Shown: positions 8,164 to 16,274 of the stretch, one piece after another
Layout: every line of letters starts with the position of its first letter
Numbering within the stretch: position 1 is the first letter of the stretch
Assembly (NCBI GenBank): GCA_009692045.1
Contig: SIAA01000008.1
Span: 1 to 61,257 of the forward strand
Source: Phycisphaerales bacterium
Lineage (GTDB): Bacteria; Planctomycetota; Phycisphaerae; Phycisphaerales; SM1A02
Reading direction: 5' to 3'
DNA length: 61,257 nucleotides
Notes under the pieces: generated by a model
What the model was told of the DNA's origin: nothing
Databases searched by the model: none
Seen by the model: the letters and a program-made list of their open reading frames with translations, nothing else
Made by a program: the position numbers and the translations under genes

Positions 8164-9540
8164 CTACGAGACCCGCTTGATGACAATGGCGGTTCTGTCA
8201 TCGGGCGTCGCGGCGGCGGCGGCATGTTGCAGAGTCTGCTCATCGATCCGAGTCAGCATGGCGGAGGGATGCTCGGCGCGCATCTCTCGCACAAGACTGC
8301 AGATGGGTTCCTCACCTAACAACTGCCCCGATGAGTCCGGCGCTTCGTAGTAGCCATCAGTTAGCACCAGAAGAATGTCGCCCACGGAGAGGTGGATCCG
8401 CTGGGTAGTGCCCGAGCAAAAGTCCTCGGCAATGATCCCCAGAGGCGGGGCATCAGAGTCAATGGGATCAAACAATCCGGTCGCGGCGCGGAAGACGAAG
8501 ATTGGCCCTTGTCCGGCGCTGAAGCACTCGATCTCATCTCGCGCGGTATCGAGGATTCCCAGCCAAGCGGTTACGAATCGACCACGTGGTAGATCATCGA
8601 ACAACTGACTGTTGACTTCGTTCACCAGCCGTCCCAGCGGTTGCTGGAACCGTACCGCTGCCCGCACCATGCTGCGCGCCTGCATCGAGCTCAGAGCAGG
8701 GCCGACTCCGTGCCCGGTAGCGTCCGCCAGCATGAAGAGCACAGTTGTGGCTGGTTCATTGGGGTTTCCGATGCCGGCCACGCCGATGGGGATGGCGTCG
8801 AAGGTGTCGCCGCCGCACTCTTCCGCGGGGATGCTGCGAGCGGCGACCTGATAGCGCTCTATCTGAGGAAGGGTGGTAGGGAACGAACCCTGCTGGATTG
8901 ATCTTGCCACCTCGAGCTCTTCCTGTAGTCGAATGCTGGTGATTCGATCCTCAAGCAGCCGTGCTCGGCGCACCGCGACCGCCGCCTGCGAGGCGAGACC
9001 CTGCGCTAGCAAGAGATCGCGAGCGGGTGACTCGCTCGGCATTCGATTGAGCACCTGAGCCACTCCGATCAACTCGCCCTCATCATCTAGCAGAGGAACT
9101 GCCAGAATGTTACGAGTCTTGAAACCAGTCTTGAGATCAACGGAGCGATCGAAGCGTTCGTCCGCGTAGGCATCGGGCACCTCGACGATTGCTCTGCTCT
9201 GTGCCGCGGCTCCCACGACGCCTCGATTCAGTGGGATGCGGATTTCGTTGGTGCCAGTTCCTAGGCCGTGCGCCACGCGGGTGAAGAGTTCGCCGCCCGC
9301 CTGGTCGTGCACCCAGACCGTGGCACGCTCGGCAGCTAGCAGATCGCGCATGGCGTCGATCACCGTGGACAGCACGGAGTCAAGGTCATTTGACTCCCCT
9401 AGGTGCTTGGCGACATCAAGAAGTGCGAGCAGCGCCGCATCACTAGGCCCCGTTGCAGCGCCATGGCCTGCCGCCTCGCCCAAGAGGGGATTCGCCGCCG
9501 TTTGATCACTCCCCATCGGCGCGCGGTGGGGCTCTGTCAA
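8164..9540 (-). CDS. GAF-domain PP2C (SpoIIE/RsbU-type) serine phosphatase
   Basis: A GAF sensor domain (about residues 25-185) is followed by a PP2C phosphatase of the SpoIIE/RsbU type (about 215-456). The metal-binding motifs are recognisable: GGDTFDA, DATGHGVGPALSS and VLTDGYYEA. Such enzymes dephosphorylate anti-sigma antagonists in partner-switching pathways, but no antagonist or anti-sigma gene lies nearby. The start is probably TTG 9540, with AAGAAGG upstream and overlap with the preceding stop. ATG 9516 is the alternative. The stop is directly next to the rlmN start. Confidence 0.85.
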   Translation of the reverse strand: MTEPHRAPMGSDQTAANPLLGEAAGHGAATGPSDAALLALLDVAKHLGESNDLDSVLSTVIDAMRDLLAAERATVWVHDQAGGELFTRVAHGLGTGTNEIRIPLNRGVVGAAAQSRAIVEVPDAYADERFDRSVDLKTGFKTRNILAVPLLDDEGELIGVAQVLNRMPSESPARDLLLAQGLASQAAVAVRRARLLEDRITSIRLQEELEVARSIQQGSFPTTLPQIERYQVAARSIPAEECGGDTFDAIPIGVAGIGNPNEPATTVLFMLADATGHGVGPALSSMQARSMVRAAVRFQQPLGRLVNEVNSQLFDDLPRGRFVTAWLGILDTARDEIECFSAGQGPIFVFRAATGLFDPIDSDAPPLGIIAEDFCSGTTQRIHLSVGDILLVLTDGYYEAPDSSGQLLGEEPICSLVREMRAEHPSAMLTRIDEQTLQHAAAAATPDDRTAIVIKRVS

Positions 9541-11870
9541 TTTCCCGCGGCCTTCTTAGCCACCCCACGGGCAGTCGCCTGCGGATACAGCAATATGCGA
9601 TCGTGGCACAGAAGCAGTAGGTCATTAGCGCCGTCTCCAGTGACATCCGCAACTTCACCTTGGCTTGGCTCAAACTGTCGAGGTTCGCCGCCACTGAACA
9701 TCTTGCTTTCAAACACCTCAAACCCGAGGGCGTAGAGAAGGCGGTTGGTCTCGGACACGGTGAGCACTTCACACATCTGCTCGCCGGCATCAAGCGCGAT
9801 GACTTCTATCAGTCCATCGCCGTTCAGGTCTCCGGTCGTCACTTCGTGAGAGACCCGGGCCGGGACATCGGAGCGGTAGGAACCAATCTCCTCCAACTTG
9901 ACGCGGCTGCCACCCAGAGTCAATACGCCGAATGAATCGTCACCGACCATGAGAACTGCATCGGTGCTATCGCCGGAGAAGTGCCCTGCCGCAATGGAGT
10001 TGAACTTGAATCCGCCAGCATCAATGGACTCAGTCTGCGACCAAACTCCATCGGTGCCCTTGGCAAACACCAGCAGTTTGCCATTCTCTCGATCCCCAGC
10101 GATCAGTTTGTCTCCCATGAGACTGATCGAGACCAACTTGGTGTCACCGCGGGGTGCATTGATCTGATTCACAACTTGCCAGCCACTCGCGGAGGTGTAG
10201 CGCAGCGCGCGGATGAAGTTCTTGTCGGCAACCAACAATTCAGCCTTACCGTCACCATCGATGTCAGCCACGGCAGTGTTGGCGGCATTGGCAGCCTGTG
10301 CCAGACCGAACTGCCCCATGTCCTTGCTCTCCAAAAGCTTGAACGCGGGCGGTTTACCTTCGACCTTTGGCTCCTGGCGCAGCATCGTCATGGGCTTGTC
10401 CGGCGTGAAGAGCAGCAGGTCAACGAGTCCGTCCTGATCGGCATCCACATCTAGAACGGTGTCGGGAGAACGACTGAGTGAACCAAGAGGAATGCTCACC
10501 TTCTCACCGTCACCAGTGGGAACTAGTTCCAGGGTGTAGGTGCGATTGTCTTTGGCAACAATGGCTGCCCACACGCGCCCGTCCACCTGCACCAGCCCCA
10601 GTGCCGTAGGAACGCTGCCTCCTGCGAGGGGGACGGTCGTGGGGAATGGCAACGATCCACCATCGGACTTGGTGCGACCAACGGCGCCCTCTTTCTCGCT
10701 GGAAAGGAAGACCTCACTCTTGCCATCGCCATCAATGTCACGCGCGGCAATGAAGTCGAGATCGCTGTAGGCCGGGAAACTCTTACCCGCCGTGAATCCG
10801 CGACCGACCGACTGTGTATAGGCAACCACGGAGTTGGATTCGGTGTTGGTGGCAAGAAGATCAGGAAGCTTGTCGCCGTTGATGTCGGCGATAGTCGTGT
10901 CGCGCTTGCGATTAGATGGATCATCGAATGACCAAGTTTGCAGGCTGCCCTCGCCACCTGTGGCTTGGGTTACCTGTTCGTTGACAAATCTGCTGATGAC
11001 AAGGCGCTTGCTGGGCCGCTCGATCACTACCAATGCCGCGCCCTTCTCGCTGGGAAGCCGAGTGGAGCTGGCTTCGCGCAGGGGCGGCATTTCAAATCGG
11101 TGCTGTGACCCAAGCGACTTTCCATCGCCGGCGTTGGCGCCGAACCAAACCCGAATCGGCGCGGCGTCATCGGGAACAACCGCGCCAATGTCCTGGGTAC
11201 CGTCGCCGTCGAAGTCCTCATGAAGCATGGCCACGAGATTGGCGGTTCCTGCACTCAGTTCGGTGGGAGCACCAAGATTCGTGCCGTCCAGCGGCCAGAC
11301 TTGCACCCGTCCACCGGCGAGCCCGATCAACTCCGGCTTCGAATCACCGATGACATCTTGGATAGCCAGCGAATCGCGGGTTGCCAGCAGATTTTTCACC
11401 GTGTGATTGCGAGCCACTTCCCACTCTCCCGGGGCCTTCTGGCGCAAGAACACTATGCGACCCGGACTGCTGGAGCCGAGGATCAGATCGAGGATTCCAT
11501 CTCCGTCAAAGTCGTAAGGCACGACTGCCCCGACCTGCACCGAGACGGGAATCTCAGACTTGCGATAACGCCAGTGCTCAGGCAACTCGTTAGGGCGGCG
11601 GGGGGCGGGGACGGCATCAGTTGGAAGCGCACCGAGCTTCTGATAGTGAACATCGAGGCGGCTGTTGCGATTGTTTACGGCGATCAGGTCCTGCAGTCCG
11701 TCACCATTGAGATCAACCACGCTGAACGGTCCAGCAGCCTGATCAACCTTTATCACTTCGAGTCCGTCAAAGCCGAAGTGATCGGCCAGGGTGTCAGTTT
11801 GGGCTCCGGCAGGGCTGACGGCACTGAGCAAGAGGAGAAGTACGGTGGTATGGGAAGGTGCGTTACGCAT
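9537..11870 (-). CDS. Large secreted FG-GAP/VCBS-repeat protein
   Basis: The 777-residue protein has a signal peptide (HTTVLLLLLSAVSPAGA). It is built from at least seven FG-GAP/VCBS-like repeats with calcium-type loops such as DLNGDGLQDLI, DFDGDGILDLI, DINGDKLPDLL, DIDGDGKSEVF, DIDGDGKAELL and DLNGDGLIEVI. It probably folds as one or two integrin-like beta-propellers outside the cytoplasm. ATG 11870 puts the signal peptide at the N-terminus. A longer frame to 11933 would run into the divergent gene. The 3' end overlaps the GAF-PP2C gene by four bases, so the two may be co-transcribed. Confidence 0.85.
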   Translation of the reverse strand: MRNAPSHTTVLLLLLSAVSPAGAQTDTLADHFGFDGLEVIKVDQAAGPFSVVDLNGDGLQDLIAVNNRNSRLDVHYQKLGALPTDAVPAPRRPNELPEHWRYRKSEIPVSVQVGAVVPYDFDGDGILDLILGSSSPGRIVFLRQKAPGEWEVARNHTVKNLLATRDSLAIQDVIGDSKPELIGLAGGRVQVWPLDGTNLGAPTELSAGTANLVAMLHEDFDGDGTQDIGAVVPDDAAPIRVWFGANAGDGKSLGSQHRFEMPPLREASSTRLPSEKGAALVVIERPSKRLVISRFVNEQVTQATGGEGSLQTWSFDDPSNRKRDTTIADINGDKLPDLLATNTESNSVVAYTQSVGRGFTAGKSFPAYSDLDFIAARDIDGDGKSEVFLSSEKEGAVGRTKSDGGSLPFPTTVPLAGGSVPTALGLVQVDGRVWAAIVAKDNRTYTLELVPTGDGEKVSIPLGSLSRSPDTVLDVDADQDGLVDLLLFTPDKPMTMLRQEPKVEGKPPAFKLLESKDMGQFGLAQAANAANTAVADIDGDGKAELLVADKNFIRALRYTSASGWQVVNQINAPRGDTKLVSISLMGDKLIAGDRENGKLLVFAKGTDGVWSQTESIDAGGFKFNSIAAGHFSGDSTDAVLMVGDDSFGVLTLGGSRVKLEEIGSYRSDVPARVSHEVTTGDLNGDGLIEVIALDAGEQMCEVLTVSETNRLLYALGFEVFESKMFSGGEPRQFEPSQGEVADVTGDGANDLLLLCHDRILLYPQATARGVAKKAAGN

Positions 11871-11921
11871 GGATTTGTTAGCGAATGGGGTGTTATAGTA
11901 GCCAGATTGAAAGGGTTCTTG
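11871..11921. promoter_or_regulatory. Short divergent promoter region
   Basis: Only 51 bases separate the FG-GAP gene (minus) from the protease gene (plus), so promoters and leaders of both must overlap here. TATAGT at 11894-11899 is a possible plus-strand -10 element, but I see no well-spaced -35. GAAAGGG just before the protease start is a plausible ribosome-binding site. Confidence 0.35.
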
Positions 11922-12917
11922 ATGATACGCCACTGCACATTACTTGCATCCATTCTGTCGGTGTTCGCCCTGGCTGCGGCTGATGACTCGACACCGCCAA
12001 CTGCGGCGAGCGAGGACTTGAGCGATGTGGTTGTCCTCCGTAGCGGCAGCCGCCTTTATGGCAAAGTGATCAAGCGCACCGACAGCCGAGTGTGGCTGGA
12101 TGTAGGGCCCTCAGTACTCAACTTTGAGATGAGCGATGTATCCGCCGTCGAGTCTGCCGATGCCGGCATCAATACCCGCAAAGTGGAGGAGAGTGTCTTC
12201 TCGACTGCGGTCAACGCGGTAACGCTCTCTCCCAAAGAGCACGCCAAGCTGATCGGTTCCGCCGTGATCAAGGTCTCGACTCCGGCCGGTCTCGGCTCAG
12301 GCGTCATCATCAACCGCGACGGTTACGCCATCACCAATGCCCATGTCGTGCAGGGTGAAACCAATCTGCGCGCCACGGTGTGGATTCCCCAGAGTGACGG
12401 CACTCTCAAGCGCATTGAGATCGAAGATGTGGAGATCGTCGCGGTAAACAATCACCTCGATCTCGCTCTCATCAAGATGAAGCATCCCCAGGGAGCCGCA
12501 TTCGACATTGCCCCGGTTGTGGTGGAGGACAAGCTCGAGATCGGCCAGCCGGTGTTTGCCATCGGTAATCCCATGGGCCTCGAGCGATCTCTGACTCAGG
12601 GTGTCGTTAGCACTACCCAGCGCAACTTCGACGGTCTCACATACATTCAAACAGACACCCCCATAAATCCGGGGAACTCGGGCGGACCTCTCTTCAACAC
12701 CAAGGGAGAGGTCGTAGGGATCACCAACATGGGCATTCTGGGAGGCGAGGCGCTGGGCTTTGCGATTCCCGCCCGCTATGTCAAAGACTTTGTTCGCAAT
12801 CGTGAAGCTTTCGCTTACGACAAAAACAATCCCAACTCAGGTCACAATTATCATCAGCCGCCACCGAGGCGAAACTTTGATGCTCCGCCTCAACTGAAAG
12901 ACAAAAGCGGTTCCTAA
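11922..12917 (+). CDS. Secreted trypsin-like serine protease (HtrA-related, no PDZ domain)
   Basis: After a signal peptide (residues 1-21) comes a short beta-rich domain (about 33-75: VVVLRSGSRLYGKVIKRTDS) common in planctomycete secreted proteins, then an S1C protease domain. The triad is His141 (TNAHVVQG), Asp180 (HLDLALIKM) and Ser253 (PGNSGGPLF). The protein ends about 55 residues after the protease fold in a Pro/Asn-rich tail, so the PDZ domains of DegP/DegQ are missing. ATG 11922 is chosen because it starts the signal peptide. The next gene begins 18 bases later. Confidence 0.88.
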   Translation: MIRHCTLLASILSVFALAAADDSTPPTAASEDLSDVVVLRSGSRLYGKVIKRTDSRVWLDVGPSVLNFEMSDVSAVESADAGINTRKVEESVFSTAVNAVTLSPKEHAKLIGSAVIKVSTPAGLGSGVIINRDGYAITNAHVVQGETNLRATVWIPQSDGTLKRIEIEDVEIVAVNNHLDLALIKMKHPQGAAFDIAPVVVEDKLEIGQPVFAIGNPMGLERSLTQGVVSTTQRNFDGLTYIQTDTPINPGNSGGPLFNTKGEVVGITNMGILGGEALGFAIPARYVKDFVRNREAFAYDKNNPNSGHNYHQPPPRRNFDAPPQLKDKSGS

Positions 12918-12935
12918 ACTCCCCAAGGAAATCCC

Positions 12936-14750
12936 ATGAAACTATCCCATATCGCCAGCGTTGCTCTGGTTCTCTCCTTCGCTTCGCAATCAACTCGTGC
13001 TGAGGAGTCGATCTCCATAGAGCGGTTGGCTCCGGCCAACTCCTTCGCAGTCATCGCCTTCAAGGATCTCGCGGCAATCCCCGCCCGGTTCAAGGCGACT
13101 CCGCTGGGGCAGTTGCTGGAATCAGATGCCGGCAAGAAGGCACTCGAGAGTTACAACGAGGCGAGCAAGGAGGCGAAGGAGGCGCGCGCCAAAGAGTTGA
13201 GTCTTGAGCCATCCGACTTGAATGTGCTGCCGAAAGCTTGCGGCGCTGCCATGTTCTTTGAACACAGTCAAGAGCTTGATGCCGACCTTCCGGCCGTCAT
13301 TGCTGTGATGGACTTTGGCGACCAGGCTGACACCGCCCAGAAGTTCATCGACGCTCTCTGCGACGAGATTGCCCGCGACACCGGCAGTTCGATCGAGGAA
13401 GAGACAATCGGTACTCGCACTGCCAAAGTCATTCCCGTTCCCAGTGGAGAGGGCGACGGAGATGACTCGTTCAGTCCGCTTCCGGGCGGGCCGCCGCGTC
13501 AGCGTCCCCAGATGGAGCCGGATTTCGGTTCGATGATTCCTAGTTTTGATTCGGTTTGCTACACGCGTGAAGGAACAACGTTCATATTCACTTCCAGCCT
13601 GGGAGCACTTCAGGATGCCCTCGATGTAATCGATGGCAAGGCTGCCGAATCAGTGGCCGACGAGAAACAGTTTCAGGCTGCCATAGATCAGATCGGTCCG
13701 CAGGACGCCTACGCGGTGCTGCTCTTCAACAACCTTGAACCGCTCTTGGCACCGATGTTTTCAGGTCCGATGGCCATGGCCAAGGATATATTCAAGACCT
13801 TCATTGGCCATGCGGACGGCTTCTCCCTTGGTTTGAAACTGGATGGCGCCGTGGGAATGATTGAGGTGGTGTCGGGGATCTCCATGTCGAGTCCTCCAAC
13901 CGGACTGATCGCGCTGGCCAGCAAGGCTTCGCCTCTCTCCGTGCCTCCGGTACTGGGCGGAGATGACTGCAGTTCCTACTACCAGATGAACTTCAACTTT
14001 GCCGGCGTGCCCCAGTTGTTTGAAGACGCGCTGGCGGCGCTTCCAGATGGTGACGCAGCTCAGCTCGAGCCGATGCTCGCCATGTACATGCCAGCGCTCA
14101 AGAAGGCGTTCTCCTCACTGGGGCCAACCATCTGGTCTTTCAGTCAGGTGAGCGCGCAGCTGCCCGAGGGATCCCGGTCCGTGACAGCGATTCAGTGCAG
14201 CGAAGAGAAGAGCGTCGTACCGCTCATCAACATGATCGCTCCTCAGGCGGGAATGATGCCCCAGGATTTTCAGGGGCAGACGATTTACCGCGGCGATGCG
14301 GAGCAGATGAGTATGGCTCTGGGATTCGCCGGTACGGCACTGGTGTTTGGCGAGTCTGCTTCAGTCGAGCAGGCCATGCGAACGGCAGCCGAGAAATCGG
14401 CTCGGCCTCTTTCGGATAGTGAGAACTACCGGCTTGCTATTGCTGCCACCCCCTCCGGTGAACTCATCGGCTGGGGCTATCTAGACCTGCTCAGCACCGT
14501 GGAGCAGTTGAAGAATCAGTATCTAGAAGCCTCCAATGCCAATGCGGACGCCGATGGATTCCTGGATCCTTCCGGCAACCCCATCGGAGCACTCCTCCCC
14601 GCGATTCCTGATGGAATTCAATCGGCCATCACCGAACTGTCAAGCACCATCTTGCGCGACCACTTGGGTCTGATGGTCTATGAGATACGACCTGCACCAG
14701 GAGGCATGGTGTATCGCATGTCAGTTCTGGCACCCTCCGCCCGGAAGTAG
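12936..14750 (+). CDS. Secreted protein of unknown function
   Basis: A 604-residue protein with a clear signal peptide (residues 1-22, ending STRAEE) and no other obvious membrane segment. It begins IERLAPANSFAVIAFKDLAAIPARFKATPLG and contains alternating stretches about 'ALDVIDGKAAE' and 'SVEQAMRTAAEK', somewhat like DUF3352-type proteins. That resemblance is from memory and weak. A Pro-rich linker (PPRQRPQMEPD) sits near residue 190. AAGGAAA precedes the ATG. Its closeness to the protease gene suggests one transcript and possibly a substrate or partner relation, which is inference. Confidence 0.65.
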   Translation: MKLSHIASVALVLSFASQSTRAEESISIERLAPANSFAVIAFKDLAAIPARFKATPLGQLLESDAGKKALESYNEASKEAKEARAKELSLEPSDLNVLPKACGAAMFFEHSQELDADLPAVIAVMDFGDQADTAQKFIDALCDEIARDTGSSIEEETIGTRTAKVIPVPSGEGDGDDSFSPLPGGPPRQRPQMEPDFGSMIPSFDSVCYTREGTTFIFTSSLGALQDALDVIDGKAAESVADEKQFQAAIDQIGPQDAYAVLLFNNLEPLLAPMFSGPMAMAKDIFKTFIGHADGFSLGLKLDGAVGMIEVVSGISMSSPPTGLIALASKASPLSVPPVLGGDDCSSYYQMNFNFAGVPQLFEDALAALPDGDAAQLEPMLAMYMPALKKAFSSLGPTIWSFSQVSAQLPEGSRSVTAIQCSEEKSVVPLINMIAPQAGMMPQDFQGQTIYRGDAEQMSMALGFAGTALVFGESASVEQAMRTAAEKSARPLSDSENYRLAIAATPSGELIGWGYLDLLSTVEQLKNQYLEASNANADADGFLDPSGNPIGALLPAIPDGIQSAITELSSTILRDHLGLMVYEIRPAPGGMVYRMSVLAPSARK

Positions 14751-14753
14751 GTT

Positions 14754-15617
14754 CTAGCGCCGGAGCATGAGTTCGAGCGCCGCCTCTACCGAGGCGTTTG
14801 CTTGGACCCCAACTTCGCCGTGAACTGCGGATTCGCGACTGAACACTCCTCTGCCAGCATCGGCGATCGCTAGGCAGATTTTCTCACTCACGATTTGATC
14901 TTGCTCGCCGTGGACCACCAGCAGGGGGCAGGACAACCGCGCCGCCGCAAGCTCAGTAGGTGTTTCCCGGCCGCCCCAACAGTGCAGCACTAGTTGGGCG
15001 CAGTAGGCGAGAGCAGCACTGGGCAGTCGATGTTGACTCAGTCTGCCCGCGAGTGGCTGCCTGATGGTGGAGTAGGGCGAGTAAGCAACTACACCGCTGA
15101 CGGCCGATTCACTCAAAGCTGCGGCGCGAATCGCCAGAGCCGCGCCTAATGAGTGCCCAACCAGGATGAGCGGCTCTCCCGGCTTGGCTTGGCTCAGGGA
15201 TTTCACGATTGCCACAATGTCTCGCACCTCGTTGCCGCACATGCTCGCTCGCGCGACGGCCGAATCACCGTGGCCGCGCAAATCCATCAGCACAAGTTGT
15301 CGGACTCGATCTTGGTAGGGAGCGATTCGCCGGAGAGAGTCGATGCGCGATCGCGACCATCCGTGCAGCATCAACACCGTTCCCCTTGCTCCGCCGCCAT
15401 CGATGAGCCATGCCGGTGCGCGGGCTCCGCCGGGCAGCGCAAACTCATGCTCGCGCCATGAGGAGTTGAGTCCGTCGGGGTGAAATCGCCAGCCTCTTGC
15501 CAGAGCCCAGCCCGCTGTGGCGCGCCGCGGTCGGCGGGCCTCGATTACCACACAGGACACGAGGGCAAAGCATGCGCCGAGAAGTCCCAAAGACAGAAGT
15601 GGTAGCAGGCGTAGCAC
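14754..15617 (-). CDS. Alpha/beta hydrolase with N-terminal membrane anchor
   Basis: One hydrophobic segment (residues 3-25) is followed by an alpha/beta-hydrolase fold of about 230 residues. LMLHGWSRSR gives the oxyanion region and GHSLG the nucleophile elbow with Ser156. VVHGEQDQI likely gives the acid residue, and SAVHGEVG the catalytic His near the C-terminus. The start is GTG 15617. It lies 5 bases downstream of the cyclodeaminase-like gene. The substrate cannot be told; the fold is close to serine aminopeptidase/BEM46-like lipid hydrolases. Confidence 0.78.
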   Translation of the reverse strand: MLRLLPLLSLGLLGACFALVSCVVIEARRPRRATAGWALARGWRFHPDGLNSSWREHEFALPGGARAPAWLIDGGGARGTVLMLHGWSRSRIDSLRRIAPYQDRVRQLVLMDLRGHGDSAVARASMCGNEVRDIVAIVKSLSQAKPGEPLILVGHSLGAALAIRAAALSESAVSGVVAYSPYSTIRQPLAGRLSQHRLPSAALAYCAQLVLHCWGGRETPTELAAARLSCPLLVVHGEQDQIVSEKICLAIADAGRGVFSRESAVHGEVGVQANASVEAALELMLRR

Positions 15618-15622
15618 TTGAT

Positions 15623-16243
15623 CTACAGACAGGCCTTGGCCACGCGCTGGCAGGCGCTACTGGCCTCCCCTTCGCGCGCCTGAATCCACGCCAGAAGCGA
15701 GGCTCGCAGGGTTTCATCTGCCACTAACGGCAGATTTGCTCGCACATTCCAGCCAGCGCAAATGGTGGCGGCTCGAGCCAGTTCACACGCGCAAGCAAGG
15801 TCGCTGCGAAGCATGCGACTGGTGGTGGCGGTTAGGGAGTTGGTGGCGTCGGCGACGGCGGCAGCGAGATCACCGATGGCCTGCGGCGCGGCGATTGCCT
15901 CGGCGAGTGCCGGGGCGAACTGCGGCGCTGCTGCCCGCGACGGTGCGTCCAGTCGCAGAAAAACCTCAAGGTTGGCGTAGGCCGCGGCATCTCGGTCAGC
16001 GAGTTCAAGCGATTCGAAGGCGCAACCTCGCAAGAAAGCCAGAGCAGCCCGGTTGCGTGATTCGTGCTGGGAAAACTTCGGCTTCCCAATGGTGTACTCC
16101 AGCACCATTGCTCCCAGTGCTGCGGCCTGCGCCAGCGTGACCGCAGCGGCGGCGCCGCCGCCGGGAACCGGCTGTCTGGATGCGAGCGCTGTGAGATATG
16201 GAGTTAGTTGTGCCGACAGTGTTAGAGCGCTTTCGCTGGTCAT
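15623..16243 (-). CDS. Formiminotransferase-cyclodeaminase-like protein (FTCD_C family)
   Basis: The 206-residue protein is a stand-alone cyclodeaminase/cyclohydrolase domain of folate metabolism. The signature is PVPGGGAAAAVTLAQAAALGAMVL at residues about 24-47, which binds the folate. The rest is a helical bundle of the usual length. Family members act on 5-formimino- or 5,10-methenyl-tetrahydrofolate. Without the transferase domain or other folate genes nearby, the reaction is uncertain. ATG 16243 is preferred to the GTG just before it. It lies downstream of pheT on the same strand, 31 bases away. Confidence 0.78.
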   Translation of the reverse strand: MTSESALTLSAQLTPYLTALASRQPVPGGGAAAAVTLAQAAALGAMVLEYTIGKPKFSQHESRNRAALAFLRGCAFESLELADRDAAAYANLEVFLRLDAPSRAAAPQFAPALAEAIAAPQAIGDLAAAVADATNSLTATTSRMLRSDLACACELARAATICAGWNVRANLPLVADETLRASLLAWIQAREGEASSACQRVAKACL

Positions 16244-16274
16244 CACAGTTGTACCTCGCAGAGCGGGCGCAGTT

